Of a stretch of DNA of 64,000 bases, positions 13,083-25,428 are shown one piece after another. The stretch comes from Chlorops oryzae. Its lineage: Eukaryota; Arthropoda; Insecta; Diptera; Chloropidae. The translations under genes were made by a program, and so were the position numbers. The stretch lies in contig CM035807.1 in the NCBI GenBank assembly GCA_020466095.1, positions 98,909,785-98,973,784 of the forward strand, written 5' to 3'. The notes beneath the pieces were generated by a model. The model made no database searches. It was given only the letters and a program-made list of their open reading frames with translations, and was not told the origin of the DNA. Within the stretch, counting starts at the first letter, position 1, and every line of letters starts with the position of its first letter.

Positions 13083-13335
13083 CCACTAGCGGCGGCCGCA
13101 ACTTTTCCAGTGAGCTGAGAAAACTTTTAATGTCTTGACATCAATTCAATTTACAATGAATATCAATGAGAAATCGACTCTTGAGTGGTTTCGTGATGGG
13201 AATGGCAAGCAGTCGCAGTCGCAGCCCCCATCGCTATCGCCGCCGTCGCCGACGCTATACAAGCCGCCCGCGGAAATGCAGGGAAAACGCAAATATATCA
13301 TAAAAATCTCATCCCATCGATCGGAATGAAGGTAC
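13083..13335 (+). other. GC-rich patch with a short open frame
   Basis: This patch is much more GC-rich than its flanks (GCGGCGGCCGC at about 13091 and CAGTCGCAGTCGCAGCC-type repeats at about 13211-13255). A frame starting at 13135 encodes 64 residues with a Ser/Pro/Gln-rich middle, and the opposite strand is open too (13146-13475). I recognise no domain. It may be a short coding exon, but a conserved regulatory patch is at least as likely. Confidence 0.2.
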
Positions 13336-14731
13336 CTACTTAACATTGTAGTGCTCTGAAGAGCATTCGTTTGAATTTTTTGCCTTTTGCAGGGATTTCT
13401 TTTTTTGAAAGCGGTTTTTTTCGCTCCCCATTTTATCTTTCTTTTATGTTCCGCTCTTTTCTGAAGCTCATTCAACCGATAAATTGTATTTGTATGCGCG
13501 CAATTTGATTTGTAACTTTAATTTTAAGTTTTTCCAACTTTAATTTTCGCAAATAGGTACAGTTGTACGAATTCCTCATATTATGCATTTGATTCATCGA
13601 TTAAAAGGAATTTATTGGAGAAAAGCAAAAGAAATTCGACGCTTTTAAAACAATTGGCTTTAAAATGTTCAATTTTTTCATTTTTCCAGCGCTTTAAATG
13701 CTACTCTTACGTAGGAATTTATTACTTTTTCATTTCATGGCACTTTCTTTTTTTTTTCTTTATTCACAAACTAAAGAAAAAGGTGTGGAAAATGGGAAAA
13801 CGAATAGAAACTTTCGCGCGGTAATTAAAAACTTTTTACAATCCTTGATTAGGCTACGTGTATTTAAGCGGAAAATGTAATCGAAAAAAAAAACTTGCTT
13901 CTTTCACCCTTTTTTCCTTCATTTCCTCATTCCGCTTGCATCGGGTTTGAAGCTTTTTATTGAAAAATAAAAAATGAAAAATCCGTTTTAATTTGGAATG
14001 TAAATTTAACATGCAGCTGAAGCTGATGATCAAAAGTGGCACTCTAATTGCGATAAAAGCTGTCTGCCAACTTTGACTTTTAATCCTTTAATGCCGTCGG
14101 TTCTAGAAAGGACAACATACATCGCTTTTCGAATGGCAGACAGCGAATGCGATGTGGAAAGTTTGGCGAAAATTATTGATTTTCAATTATTAATTTCCTT
14201 CTGAAATACTTTATATCTCAAAAGGGCGCAGAGAGCTTCAAACTTTTCTATAAATTAAAGACTTAGAGGCTTAAATGGCAAATCCATTAATTTGTCCACG
14301 CAATCTTTTGAGAATTTTCTTATGAAAGTAAAAACTTTGTTTTAATACAACCGTATACCGTATACCAAAAGGTTTTTGGGCTTATTTTGGGAATGAATTC
14401 GAAGGAAACGGGAAGAGAAGTTTTCTTGCTGAGTGCAAAATTTTACGGCACATATGGTATGACAAGTTCCACATTGTTTCCGATGACTTTTCAAGTCAAA
14501 ACTCTTTGACATTTTATATTTCTGTTAAGTTTTGGGCAAAAAAAATTCTGCGTGTATGCAAATTCTCTTTGAATATTCACAAGCAGCAGTGGGTGGGGGA
14601 AACAAAATAAAAAAAAACAAAAAAAAAAAAAAATTTCATTGAGAGAGAAGGAAATAAAAGGGAAAATGTATTAAGTCTTTTAATAACGATTTTTCTAGCA
14701 ATAATATTTATTTGTCAAGTTGATAAACTGG
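13336..14731. other. non-coding DNA, no gene seen
   Basis: AT-rich with poly-A runs near 14610-14632. No frame shows protein-family features. Confidence 0.5.
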
Positions 14732-15288
<557 letters not shown>

Positions 15289-17673
15289 AAAATTAACAAA
15301 GCTTTTATGATTGCCATTGCATCCTTCTATTTCACCTCATCACATTCATTAATTCACCACAACTGGCAGGATATTCAAAACTATCGCAGTTCCTGTGTAC
15401 ATAAGGTTAAAAATTCTACTTTTTATACCACGAACAAATCCTTTCGTTTACCTTCGCAGTGTCTGGAATGACTGCTTCTATATCAAGCCATGTCGGTATG
15501 TTAAGGGAAATGTTTCTACAAATATTGTAAATACAATATAAATGCGTATAGGGCATTGTTTGCTTGTTTGCACTAATGCTTCCACTTTTTTCCTCCATGA
15601 CTTAATCTTTCTTGCACATGCAAGTGCCAAAGGCGCACATCTGTTCATTCGCATGGCATAGAAAACCTGAACTCTGCTGAACCTCATCAAGCGTTTGCTT
15701 TCGTTCATTCCGAAAAACATTTTTTAACTGGAAGAAAAAAAAAAAAAACCGTTTCTTCGGGATTTCAGGGATTCAATTGGTGAATGGAATTTAAGAAATT
15801 CTCATATCCTAGAAGACATTTTCCGCGTAAGAAAACACTTAAATATACTATGCCTTGTAGAGTGTTCTTTTTATTTCATCGTTTCATCTGTTTATTTAAG
15901 AATTAAATGACGCTACCAAGCTTCAAATGTGCCAAAAAGAAGAAGTTTTTCTTTCTATTTTCTTGTGTCGTTTTTGCTTTGATGTAATAGTTTGCTTTGT
16001 GAGGCAATACCTGCTGTCAAGTTTAAAGTATTTTCACGTCTATCTCCCTGACAAGTACGAAAGCCCAAGGATAAGCCTTTGTTTGCAGGATGAGCTCAAA
16101 TGCTGTTGTAAAAAAAAAAAAAAGGAATCAGAGTATGTTGTCACAGCATCTGCGAGTACTGCTGTAAGCGAAAAATGTAATATTCTGCTTCTAGGATTCG
16201 CTGAGGGTATTTTTATTAAACATTTCTCTCTCTTTTTTTTTCTTTTCTTATTTTTGTTTCGACAAACTGAATTCAAAGCGCACTTGAACAGTGTTTGAGC
16301 AACGTTTTAGTGTCATTTCGTATATTAAATAACTTTTTAAAAAAGTTCTTGCGTTGCTTTTGTAAAGAAACTAGAAGAGTTAAATATATGCTGAAAGAGA
16401 ACATTTTATGGCATTCATATTTTCTATGTCAGTGAATCATATTGAAGTTTTAGAGACCAGTACAATGGTATGTAGCTACAAATGCTCATTAAAGAACATT
16501 TGTTGTGACAGATTACATCACTGTTCCATTAACCTTAAAGGACAATTCTTTGCCAATGAGCAACTCTTTAAGTCCTCATCAAAAATTGAAGCAAAGAAGA
16601 CTACTTCATAGACAAACACAAAAAATTCCATTTTTCTGTGACCGTCTTATTATATATTAAAAGATTCTCTAAATGAAAAGGAAGCTGCATTTGAAATTTG
16701 AAGTGAAACTATATTTGATAATAAAATTCTGCCACTGTCTGTCTTTCTTGCTCTTTGAGAGTGTTTCTATTAATATAAACTTTATGGTTACACAAGGATA
16801 TGCTCCGAAAAATTGACATGTCACGTTTCATACAAACTGTCACGTTCCTTCAAGGCACACTATAGTATAGAACACTGTATCCCTATCGTTCTTGCTGTAG
16901 ATTCGAAAGGAAATAATTTACGCTCAAAGCGCACGATGTTTTCTGTCACCTCGAACTTTTGTTTTTTGATTTATCAAAACTTGTACACGAAATATTCTGT
17001 TTCATTTTATTTGGTTTTTTTGCTCGTTCCGCTGTTCTTGTCGCGTCGCACAGTGCAAAAAAATTGGGTTTTTACCCCCTCATTTGATGTTTGTATGAAT
17101 TCCATCTTCCATTTATTACCTCAGAATGTTTCCAACCTAGAAAAAAGCTCACTGTCTCTGTACTGTTGTCGAGGAAATATTTGTTGAAAAGAAAAAATCT
17201 TTTCCATTGTAAATAATTGAATAAAAAGACCAACTGAATTAATAGGAGTTCAAATTAAGAACTTTTAACATTCTTGTATGGTTGGTGGGTTTGTTTGATG
17301 AAACTTCCATACGTATAAGAAAATGGATTTCTCTACAACAACTCTCTCTAATTTGTTGCGAAAAAATGTATGAACCCGAACCACTGTGCATCACGTCGGA
17401 ATTCTTGTTTTTATTGGTGTTTTGGTGGTAAATTTTTGTCAACAGTTGGCATTTTTTGTTTGCTATGACTTGTCTTCGAAGTATTTTGTCAACCCACACC
17501 CAAACTTCTCAAAGATTTCGCATTGTGTCTTCTATTGTTTGCAACATTCGATATTCTTGAATTTGAAGCTCTTTCTCAATTTCACTTAAAAAAGATAAAA
17601 AACATAAGTAATTTCGAAATTTCTAAAATAAACACTCTAGATAATTTATAAGCCCTTTTTTGTTTGCGGGAAA
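15289..17673. other. non-coding DNA, no gene seen
   Basis: Two overlapping frames at 15927-16298 (plus) and 15478-15720 (minus) and one at 16813-17187 (plus) are hydrophobic or Lys-rich because of homopolymer runs. None shows a known domain or consistent splice sites. Confidence 0.45.
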
Positions 17674-17860
17674 CAGTGTTGCCAGATTGAGAGATATATC
17701 CTTTTGTGAGGGATATTTTAGATTTTATTCTGAACCAAAAATCGCTTGAAATATTTCAAAGGGATTTGTTCTAAACATTTTCTCATAGAAAATTGGAAAA
17801 ATGGGATTTTCTTCGGAACATATCCGAGGGAAAAACTATACTAAACTACACGCAACACTG
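17674..17860. mobile_element. short hAT-type MITE (putative)
   Basis: The left end reads CAGTGTTGCC and the right end CGCAACACTG, giving terminal inverted repeats of about 9 bp around 187 bp. CAGTGTTGC is a common hAT terminus in flies. A matching 8 bp target duplication is not visible (GCGGGAAA against GCAGAGAA), so the boundaries or the call could be wrong. It encodes nothing. Confidence 0.4.
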
Positions 17861-20800
17861 GCAGAGAAAAATCTTTTCAAAATAATAACAATGAAAGCAT
17901 TTAAGCAGATTTTTCTTTATAAACCGACTGAAAATATTTGATGAAAAGGACTTTTTGAATAATTAAAACAAAAAAAGGAAAGGAAACCAGAAAAATGTTT
18001 TCGATATGTGTTTATGCTTTCCACTTTGAAAATACATTCAGGATAACGCATGAGAGCTTCAGGCAAACATGGTACAATAGAAATAAATCGTATAAAGTCT
18101 ACTGGAATCAAGTGCAATCGAGAAAACTGAAAGAGAGGAATTAAATAAAGTAAAAACATGTTATATTTTCCGTTCTATTCTTCTTGGGAAAATTATGAAC
18201 TTGCGTTTTTCTACCTCAAATTCAAGTACATCGTTCAAAAAAAGAAAAAAAAAGATATCTTTTTTTTCAGACGAGTACTGTTTGCAGATGATGAGCTTAC
18301 AGAATGAAATCATCAAAATTTTGTTGCTTCCATTTAAAAAGAACCCATAACAATGGCGGTGGAGTGTGTATTCTTGTTGCCGTATTAGCTCGGTTTTTCA
18401 TTACTTTATTTTACATTAGTTTAAAGTACTTGAAAAATTCTTGGTCTTATAAGAAGAAGAAAGCATGTTAGCTCATTTTTCTTTCCTACAAATGAAATAT
18501 GACGCAATCAAGTTGAATCCTATTATTATTTCTTACGCAAAATATTTAAGAAAAATATTTGAAGCATACTTAATGGCTTTGATATCGTTTCTACAAACAC
18601 ACAAGCACACACGCCCCCACACAAACACAAAGGCTCCTTTAATAACTAAGTAATTAACTTTTGCTCGTTAGAAAAACTCAGCACGTACATAACTATTTAA
18701 TTAAATCGTTGTATGCGAAAAAAAAAACTTAGACGTGCGTGGCGGCTCGATATTCCGTAGAAGTTGATATGAAAGTTCGTTGTTAATTAAATCGAAGTGG
18801 GCCAAAAGAGCACTCATTTCCGCAGTATATGAATTAAAACAATGAATTTATAGACACATCTCCCACCTCCCACGCACAGAACGCTTCTCTTTGATAGCTT
18901 TCAACTTTAACTCAAATGTGTTTTCTTTTTTTTTTTTAGTTGTGTGCCTCTTTCAATTAACAAGCATTAAATTCGTAATTATTTCTAACTAACGTCCACA
19001 ATTCTTCTTTCATTGCCAGTATTTTTATTTTAGTCGACTATATATTTTCACGTGACTGAATTCGCTGGAAGCGATAACGCTTAGCGGATTCAATTCAATT
19101 CAATTACATTCACTTTTTATCATCGGCAATTGTGCTAAACCAAAATGTTACCATTCGCGTCATAGAATATGAATTGTTCTATTCGTCGCACGGTCCTCGA
19201 TTATGCACTCAACAAACACAATAGATTTACAAAACGAATCGTCAAATGGGGGCCCAAACCACACAAAAAAAAAAAGAAAGAAAGAAGAGAAGCACTGTTT
19301 AAGCTTCAGTGAATTGGAGTTTGTTATAAAACTTTAGAGCTTCGCTCTTCGGATGGAAGTCAACGAGCAAACTAAATTACAACAGCCCACAACTTCAAAG
19401 TCCATTAAAAGCCATCACGTTGACATGCTCGAGTAGACGTACACATATTGCACCAAAATAAGCAAAAAAAAAAGGCTAAAAAAGAAATAATAAAAAAAGA
19501 AGAAAAAAGAAAAAACGAAGAAAGGAAAAACCGGAAAGAGTGAAATTTTAAAAGGAATAAAAGAACAAAGTAGAAAATAGCAAAGAATGATAATGGCATC
19601 AACAAAACTTTGCTTTTCTTCGTTGGGAAAGTTGAACAAACCGAACGTAGGAAAAATAGTTGCGCTATTCTCTCGGAGTTCTAAAATGCAGTTTAAGCCT
19701 TCACGTAGTCAAAACTGAGGAAAAATAAAATGAAAAGTGGTTCAAAGTGGCAAAAAATGGCGGCAAAATGGCGAAAAAAAGAGGCCGAACAACTTTTTCT
19801 TCGTCGATGGAAACTGAAGACAAAGCTTTAAGTCATTTAAGGCAACAACTTGCCTTTGTTTTTGTCCTTAATATTATCCTTGCGAGGCGTTTCCATTGAT
19901 GTAATTGTGTTTGTCCTTTGTGTTTGTCTTTGTTTTGCTTGTCAATCTTGTGGCCGATTATATTCCATCGAGCTGCAAAAACAGGTTGACAAACGGACCC
20001 CGGTGAACTTTCTAAATTGAAAAACATTTAAGAAGAGCCCGCATTGCGGTCCTCCACATTATGTTTTGATACAGCCATTGTCCCAAAAGTTGCACACCTA
20101 AACACTGTGGTAAATTAGTTCAAAGCTTCTGGCTTCAAAGAAATTCTTAAAAAAAAAAATGAAAAATAAATAAAAGTTGTCTTTCAATGCTCTTTTCCTT
20201 CCCGAAAAACTTTCAATTTTCATTCAGCATAGATTTAAGTTTTCTGCTTTTCCAATAAATAAACCACATTGAAATGTTTTTACAATAGTTGCATTTTCAA
20301 CTTCGGTTTTGCATTATTTTTTTTGCTTGAGGGGGAAAAAAAAACCAGCCAGGAAAACTTCCTCATCGCTGCATACATACATACATACATATTGTCGTTA
20401 TGTGCACCGAGAGAAATAAGAACTGTTAAATCAACCACTTAGAACAGTTAAATGAGGGTCAAATTAATGTATTCCGTTAAATGACTGGAAAAAGGAGTCA
20501 AATCAACATTGAAAAATTCTCTTTAATTTCAAATTCGCTTTCTTCACTTAAGCAACATAAATTCGCCTTTGATCACGTCCGGAGATTATCAATTGCAGGT
20601 TCTTAATGTAATTGCCGTCGTGAGATTCGGTTCTATCTGCTGGGTGGAATTTTTCTAGATTTTTCTTTATATAATTTTCTTCGTGCAATCAACAGGTATT
20701 GTTTGTAGGCAAAACTTTGAACTCTAAATTAAATTTTAACATTTAATAATTTTTTTTAATGGTCATTTGCAAGGAAATTTCCAACATTAACTCAAGTGAG

Positions 20801-21945
20801 TTTTGACCAACAATTGTAAATTCGTTCGTTTAGCTAATGGTTAACTTCCCCAGGGTAAGTGGTGTTCAAAGCTTCGGCTCGCAGGAAATTTATAGAAAAA
20901 GAAAAGATTAAAAAAAAAAATAAATAAAGATATTTTAATTTTAATAAAAAAAAAAATTCCAATAAAGAAGCGTTAAAATTTCATTCAAAGCATAAAATTT
21001 ATTTTTTTCCAGTCCTGGTCATTGATTTACCAACAGTAAATAACCATCAGAGTTAATCTTATTGACTGTGTTGTAGTTGAATCGACGCTCAACTCCATAA
21101 CAAGTATTATGTGAATCTTTTTTACTTGACGATTTATCAGTTAAATAACTACCTTTACTTCCTCTCGTGTCCATTAATGCGTTCATATTGGTATGTGCAT
21201 GTAAGTGCTTGAATATGAAGTTTAAACGAAATCCTTGTTTTGAAATGAAAACTTTCAAAGCAACTTGTTTTGATAAATTTCCTAAAGATAAAACTTTTTG
21301 CTGCCCCCTTTGAGAATTTTTAAGTTCGATGCTTTTAAATTCTATTTCCATTGGTACTCGAGCCATGAGAGCTTAGTACTTTCCTTTTAAGCAGTTCAAT
21401 TTTTTTTATTTATTTTTTTTTATACTTTTGAAGGAGGACAGACTAGGCTTGGCATTGCCTAAAGCTCTACACTTTTAATACTGTGAAAAAGGAACTCATC
21501 ACACAAGGAGCCCACACATTATCCTACTTCTACATATTTAATTATTTGAGAAAGTCATTGAAAGAATTTTGAAATTCTGTACGTAAATGTTTACTTCGAA
21601 GCTTCATTTACGAACTTTTCTTGTACATACATGCTTTATTTTGAGGCCGTTTCGTTGCTTGTTGTAGGCAGGAGCATTTGTAGAAAGCTAAGTATGTGGG
21701 AAGGGGTTTTAGGCTTTGCAATCGTGTTCTTTCGCATTTCGGAGGAGGTCTGAATTTCAAAAATCACACATTTGTGCTCATATTCAAATCATGTTGGCGG
21801 CTTATAAAGGATCTAAATTTTTTTTAATGAAAGTATAATATTGATAATGTTCCCTTCTCTCCAAACACAAAGTTTCCTTAATCACCAACTTAAACTTTAC
21901 TTCAGTACTTTTTAAGCTTTGAATTCGAAGCCTAAGATTAAGTTC
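17861..21945. other. non-coding DNA, no gene seen
   Basis: A long AT-rich stretch with poly-A/poly-T runs and a CATA microsatellite at about 20373-20392. Frames at 19405-19639 (minus) are translations of A-rich DNA, and 21019-21366 (minus, 115 codons) has no recognisable features. A 7 bp-arm hairpin (AAGGCAA/TTGCCTT) sits at about 19839. Confidence 0.45.
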
Positions 21946-22110
21946 GTATGGTGTTTAATACGCGTTAAAGAAGGTTTTCGCATTTAGCGGCCCGGCCCTA
22001 AACACCATGTTTTATACGTGTTTTTTTTACCATACAACCGCTAAACACGAAAACGATGTGTTTATCTCATAAACATCTCAAAAACACTTCTATCGATAAG
22101 AAATCGTATC
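21946..22110. repeat. nested inverted repeats, possible MITE
   Basis: GTTTTCGCATTTAGCGG at about 21976 pairs with CCGCTAAACACGAAAAC at about 22037 with two mismatches in 17. GTATGGT pairs with ACCATAC, and GGTGTTTA with TAAACACC inside the same block. A further hairpin, GATGTGTTTAT/ATAAACATC, lies at about 22055-22078. No clear terminal repeats or target duplication were found, so class and exact borders are open. Confidence 0.35.
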
Positions 22111-22375
22111 GAAATTTCGAGGATATCTAACTGTCAAAGGGAAATTAAAACACAAATCGATAATTAGGGCAACCGAAATTAATATAATTGAACCCTGAAA
22201 GTAGCGTTTAATTATTACGCAAATCAATTTTTGAATATTTTTCACCCCCATACTCCATGCGCCAAAAATACAGGGTATTGTACAAGATTCGTCAGCTTCA
22301 ACCTACAAAAAATTAGCAAAAAAAAATTTAAAAAATTAAAATAATAAAAAATATAAGAAATATAAAAAAAATAAA

Positions 22376-22845
22376 TTAAAAAAATTATGTTCCAAAAATA
22401 GGCCATATCTGTACGATCTTTAGAGATACGTCACTGTTTAATTTGGATCACTTTTACCTCGAAATATTTCCATAAAATTAAAAATATAAACCCCCGGTCT
22501 CAACCTGAAAGTCTCTATCCCATTGTGAAAGTATCGCTGATTTCTTATGATAACATTTTCACTAGCAACCGAGGAGGCTAATCAAACTTTTAATTCTATC
22601 CACTTTGTTGCCACTCGATAGACAAACAAGAAACCTCCTCTTGACCTCAAGGCTGCGGTTAAAATGTCTCAGCTGATAGAACTGTTCGCTTTTTCCTAGC
22701 AATCATCTAAGTAACTCAGTGTGGGAGCCCTTTTGTAGCAAATTGCATGGATACTGATTTGGAACTGTCAATTCCGAATTGACTGCTTTAAAATTAGGTG
22801 ACGGTTTATTTATAACTACCCAAAATAGCCATTCATTTATAAGTA
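22376..22845 (+). repeat. 470 bp direct repeat, copy 1
   Basis: It aligns end to end with 24960-25428. The last 285 bp or so (from CACTAGCAACCGAGGAGG to TTTATAAGTA) show five single-base indels and no substitution; the first third is more diverged. It is non-coding and of unknown family. It lacks TG...CA ends and a primer-binding site, so it is not supported as an LTR. It could be a dispersed repeat, a local duplication or two haplotypes joined in assembly. Confidence 0.85.
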
Positions 22846-22846
22846 G

Positions 22847-23055
22847 ACAGCGGATAATATGCAAATGCATATCTTTAATAGATGATCGGATTTAAATTTT
22901 TTTTGCACACAAATTCGTTTCATAAGAAAATATTGCAAATGAGCCCTATTTCATTTTGCATATTTTGCATAAATGCATATTCTTGCATATTCTTGCATAT
23001 TTCCAATATGCAAAAATATGCAGGAATATGCACGTATATGCACTAATATGCACGA
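22847..23055 (+). mobile_element. hAT-like 5' end with TGCATAT subterminal array
   Basis: It begins CAGCGGATAATATGC immediately after the direct repeat; CAGNG is a usual hAT start. ATATGCA/TGCATAT heptamers occur 11 times. Two lie at about 22857-22872, and an inverted array follows at about 22956-23052, with TGCATAT-type words on the left and five ATATGCA words on the right of a centre near 22998. Arrays of short subterminal repeats serve as transposase binding sites in hAT elements. No 3' end or 8 bp duplication is visible, so the element is incomplete. Confidence 0.45.
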
Positions 23056-23201
23056 AAAAAACCTTATGAAATAATTGTTTTCGACTTGTCTTACGCGAAA
23101 TACAACTGCTGATCTAGTAGGCAAATGCAAAACCGTTGCAAATATTTGTCATTTGAATCAAAAGTTATAATTTTACTTCGATTTTTAAATGAACGTATAA
23201 G

Positions 23202-23444
23202 ATGCCGAAAACGAAGTTTGCTTCCAAAAGAGCACAAATAAATAATTGGCTCAATGAAACGCAATCGGCATGTTTTGAGTTTGATGGCAATCAATTAATA
23301 TGCGTCAGGTGCAAAAAATATGTGAGTTTTCATATTGAACCAAAGCATAAAGTTTTCTCATGCCCAGTTTCACAGTGCACACTTAACCCTCCTTTAATGA
23401 TTCAACGTTGCTTAAGCGACAGAATCAATTTCAGAGTGCTTTAA
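23202..23444 (+). pseudogene. BED-finger-like ORF fragment, probable hAT transposase start
   Basis: An 80-codon frame with a basic N-terminus (MPKTKFASKR), a short Trp-containing helix, then FxxDGNQLICVRCKKYV. The CxxC pair at about residues 34-37 is followed by a His and a KHKV segment, which resembles the N-terminal BED/CGGBP1-like finger of some hAT transposases. The distal His/Cys pair is not clean, and the frame runs into unrelated sequence and stops at 80 codons, whereas hAT transposases are about 500-700 residues. It lies 150 bp downstream of the subterminal array, as expected of a truncated hAT element. The family match is by memory and weak. Confidence 0.35.
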
Positions 23445-23529
23445 AAAGTACCGCTTAAGTTAAACTTAAGCTCCCAAGGCTGGACGCTTAGGCGAAGTTT
23501 TGAATTAATAAAAAAAAAAGAAAAACAAC

Positions 23530-23556
23530 GCGACCAGGGCGGGAATCGAACCCAAA
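23530..23556 (-). repeat. tRNA T-arm-like fragment (SINE remnant)
   Basis: On the minus strand this reads GGGTTCGATTCCCGCCCT, a perfect T-loop/B-box core (GGTTCGATTCC) with flanking T-stem. It is followed on that strand by GTCGCG and a T-rich run. The 5' half of a tRNA is missing, since the mariner at 23559 adjoins it. It is best read as the 3' part of a tRNA-derived SINE or tRNA relic. Confidence 0.45.
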
Positions 23557-23558
23557 TA

Positions 23559-24938
23559 TTAGGTGTAGTAAAAAGAAATCCATTGTTTTTGCATTAAATT
23601 GAGGGCTTTATTTAAGATAGTTAGAATGACCCGATTTAGGTCAAATATGCGCCGTTTTGTTCGATAACTTGTTGCCATTTTAAAGGTAATTTCATTATGC
23701 CTCTCTCATAGAAGCCCTCGTTCCTATTAGCAAAAAATTGAGACAGTCGAATTTCAGAAGCCTCTCTTGAAGCGAATGTTTCACCAGCAAAATTGTTCGC
23801 CATGGACAGGAACAGATGGTAATCACTTAGTGCCAGGTCCGGACTATAAGGTGGATGCAGAAGAACCTCCCAACCAAACTCCCGGAGCTTCTAGCGAGTC
23901 ACTATCGATGTGTGTGGCCTGGCGTTGTCCTGATGGAACACAATTCCTCTCCTATTGTCCAAAGCTGGCCGCTTATGGGCGATTGCTTCCTTCAGACGGT
24001 CCAATTGTTGACAGTAGAGTTCCAAGTTAAGAGTTTTGCCGTATGGGAGCAGCTCATAGTAGATAATTCCCTGTCAATCCCACCAAACACACAGCAAAAC
24101 CTTCCTGGCCGTCAATCCTGGCTTGGCCACCGTTTCCGCCGGTTCACCGTGTTTCGACCACGACCGTTTTCGCTTGACGTTGTCGTAAGTGACCACTTTT
24201 CATCACCAGTCACCACCCTTCAGAAATGGGTCGATTTTGTTGCGGTTCAGCAGCGATTCGCAGATGGAAGTATTTTGGTCAATTTAAATGATGGGTTTTT
24301 TTATTTCTTGATGGCGTTAACTCGTGTGGCACCCATACATCGAGCTTCTTTGTGTATACCAGCCTTATTCAAATGGTTCCAAAGGTTTTTAATGAAGAAT
24401 CTTTAATGTCTTTTGCAATCAAATTTCAATGCTAAACATGACAAGCTTTGTCGAAGCTCGATTAATTTCCATGATTTTATCGTACAATTTTCGACAATTG
24501 GCCTTAACACAGTGTTAACGTGGTTCATCTTGACATCGAAGTTAACCGAAAGGATGTTTTATCTGCACAAACCAAAATTTGATCGCATGATGTGAAATTA
24601 CAGTATCAGTCCATAAACGCTAATTCAACCATTTTCAGCAACGCCTGGCTAGCGTTTTCTCCTTATCGAGAAACAATTTTGTAGATATTTTTCTCTTATA
24701 CTATGCTCCAAAATCAGTATTGTACAAGCTCTCAAACAAAACTTAGAAAAAATCAATCAAAAAATTGTCAATAAAAGCTTTTTAGTAGGAAACTAAAATC
24801 ATTTTCGAAAAGCAAAAAAAATGCTCCCATAAAGCAAGAAGAATCATTGAATTTCGGACTTATATCCAAACGCGAGATGCAGATAAATAACTGCATGTTC
24901 ATATTGAAAAATTGAATGGATTTCATTAATTATACTAA
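23559..24938 (-). mobile_element. decayed mariner (DD34D), copy A
   Basis: The left end TTAGGTGTAGTAAAAAGAAA is preceded by TA and matches the left end of the copy at 30680. The right end near 24938 (ATTATACTAA) is a degraded form of the other copy's right end. The transposase gene lies on the minus strand and is shredded by indels and stops, but nucleotide similarity to copy B runs over almost the whole length. Its very 3' coding end (VIEQNGAYLT-like, ending TAA) is better preserved here than in copy B. The long plus-strand open frame at 23855-24406 is antisense to the transposase. It is not mobile by itself. Confidence 0.85.
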
Positions 24939-24959
24939 CAACACTAAAAAAATACAATT

Positions 24960-25428
24960 CCAAAAAATTATGTTCCAAGTAATAGGCATCTCAGACAATC
25001 TTACGCACGATACGCCTACTGTTATCAATTTGGATCACTTTTACCTGAATTTTCCATAAATGTCAACGAAAATAAAATACCCGGTCTCAACTGAAATTCT
25101 ATCCCATTGTGAAATATACTGATTTCTTATATTAACATTTTCACTAGCAACCGAGGAGGCTAATGCAAACTTTTAATTGCTATCCACTTTGTTGCCACTC
25201 GATAGACAAACAAGAAACCTCCTCTTGACCTCAAGGCTGCGGTTAAAATGTCTCAGCTGATAGAACTGTTCGCTTTTTCTAGCAATCATCTAAGTAACTC
25301 AGTGTGGGAGCCCTTTTGTAGTCAAATTCATGGATACTGATTTGGAACTGTCAATTCCGAATTGACTGCTTTAAAATTAGGTGACGGTTTATTTATAACT
25401 ACCCAAAATAGCCATTCATTTATAAGTA
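24960..25428 (+). repeat. 470 bp direct repeat, copy 2
   Basis: Partner of 22376-22845, same orientation. It starts about 20 bp after the decayed mariner and ends with the same TTTATAAGTA, after which the two copies diverge at once (copy 1 goes into CAGCGG, copy 2 into TGTACC). Non-coding. Confidence 0.85.

Noticed and set aside
23855..24406. 183-codon plus-strand open frame
   Set aside because: It lies antisense to the transposase gene of mariner A; the same antisense frame appears over mariner B (30950-31393).
22376..25428. 470 bp direct repeats as LTRs of a retrotransposon
   Set aside because: No TG...CA ends, no primer-binding site or polypurine tract, and the interior holds DNA-transposon pieces rather than gag-pol.
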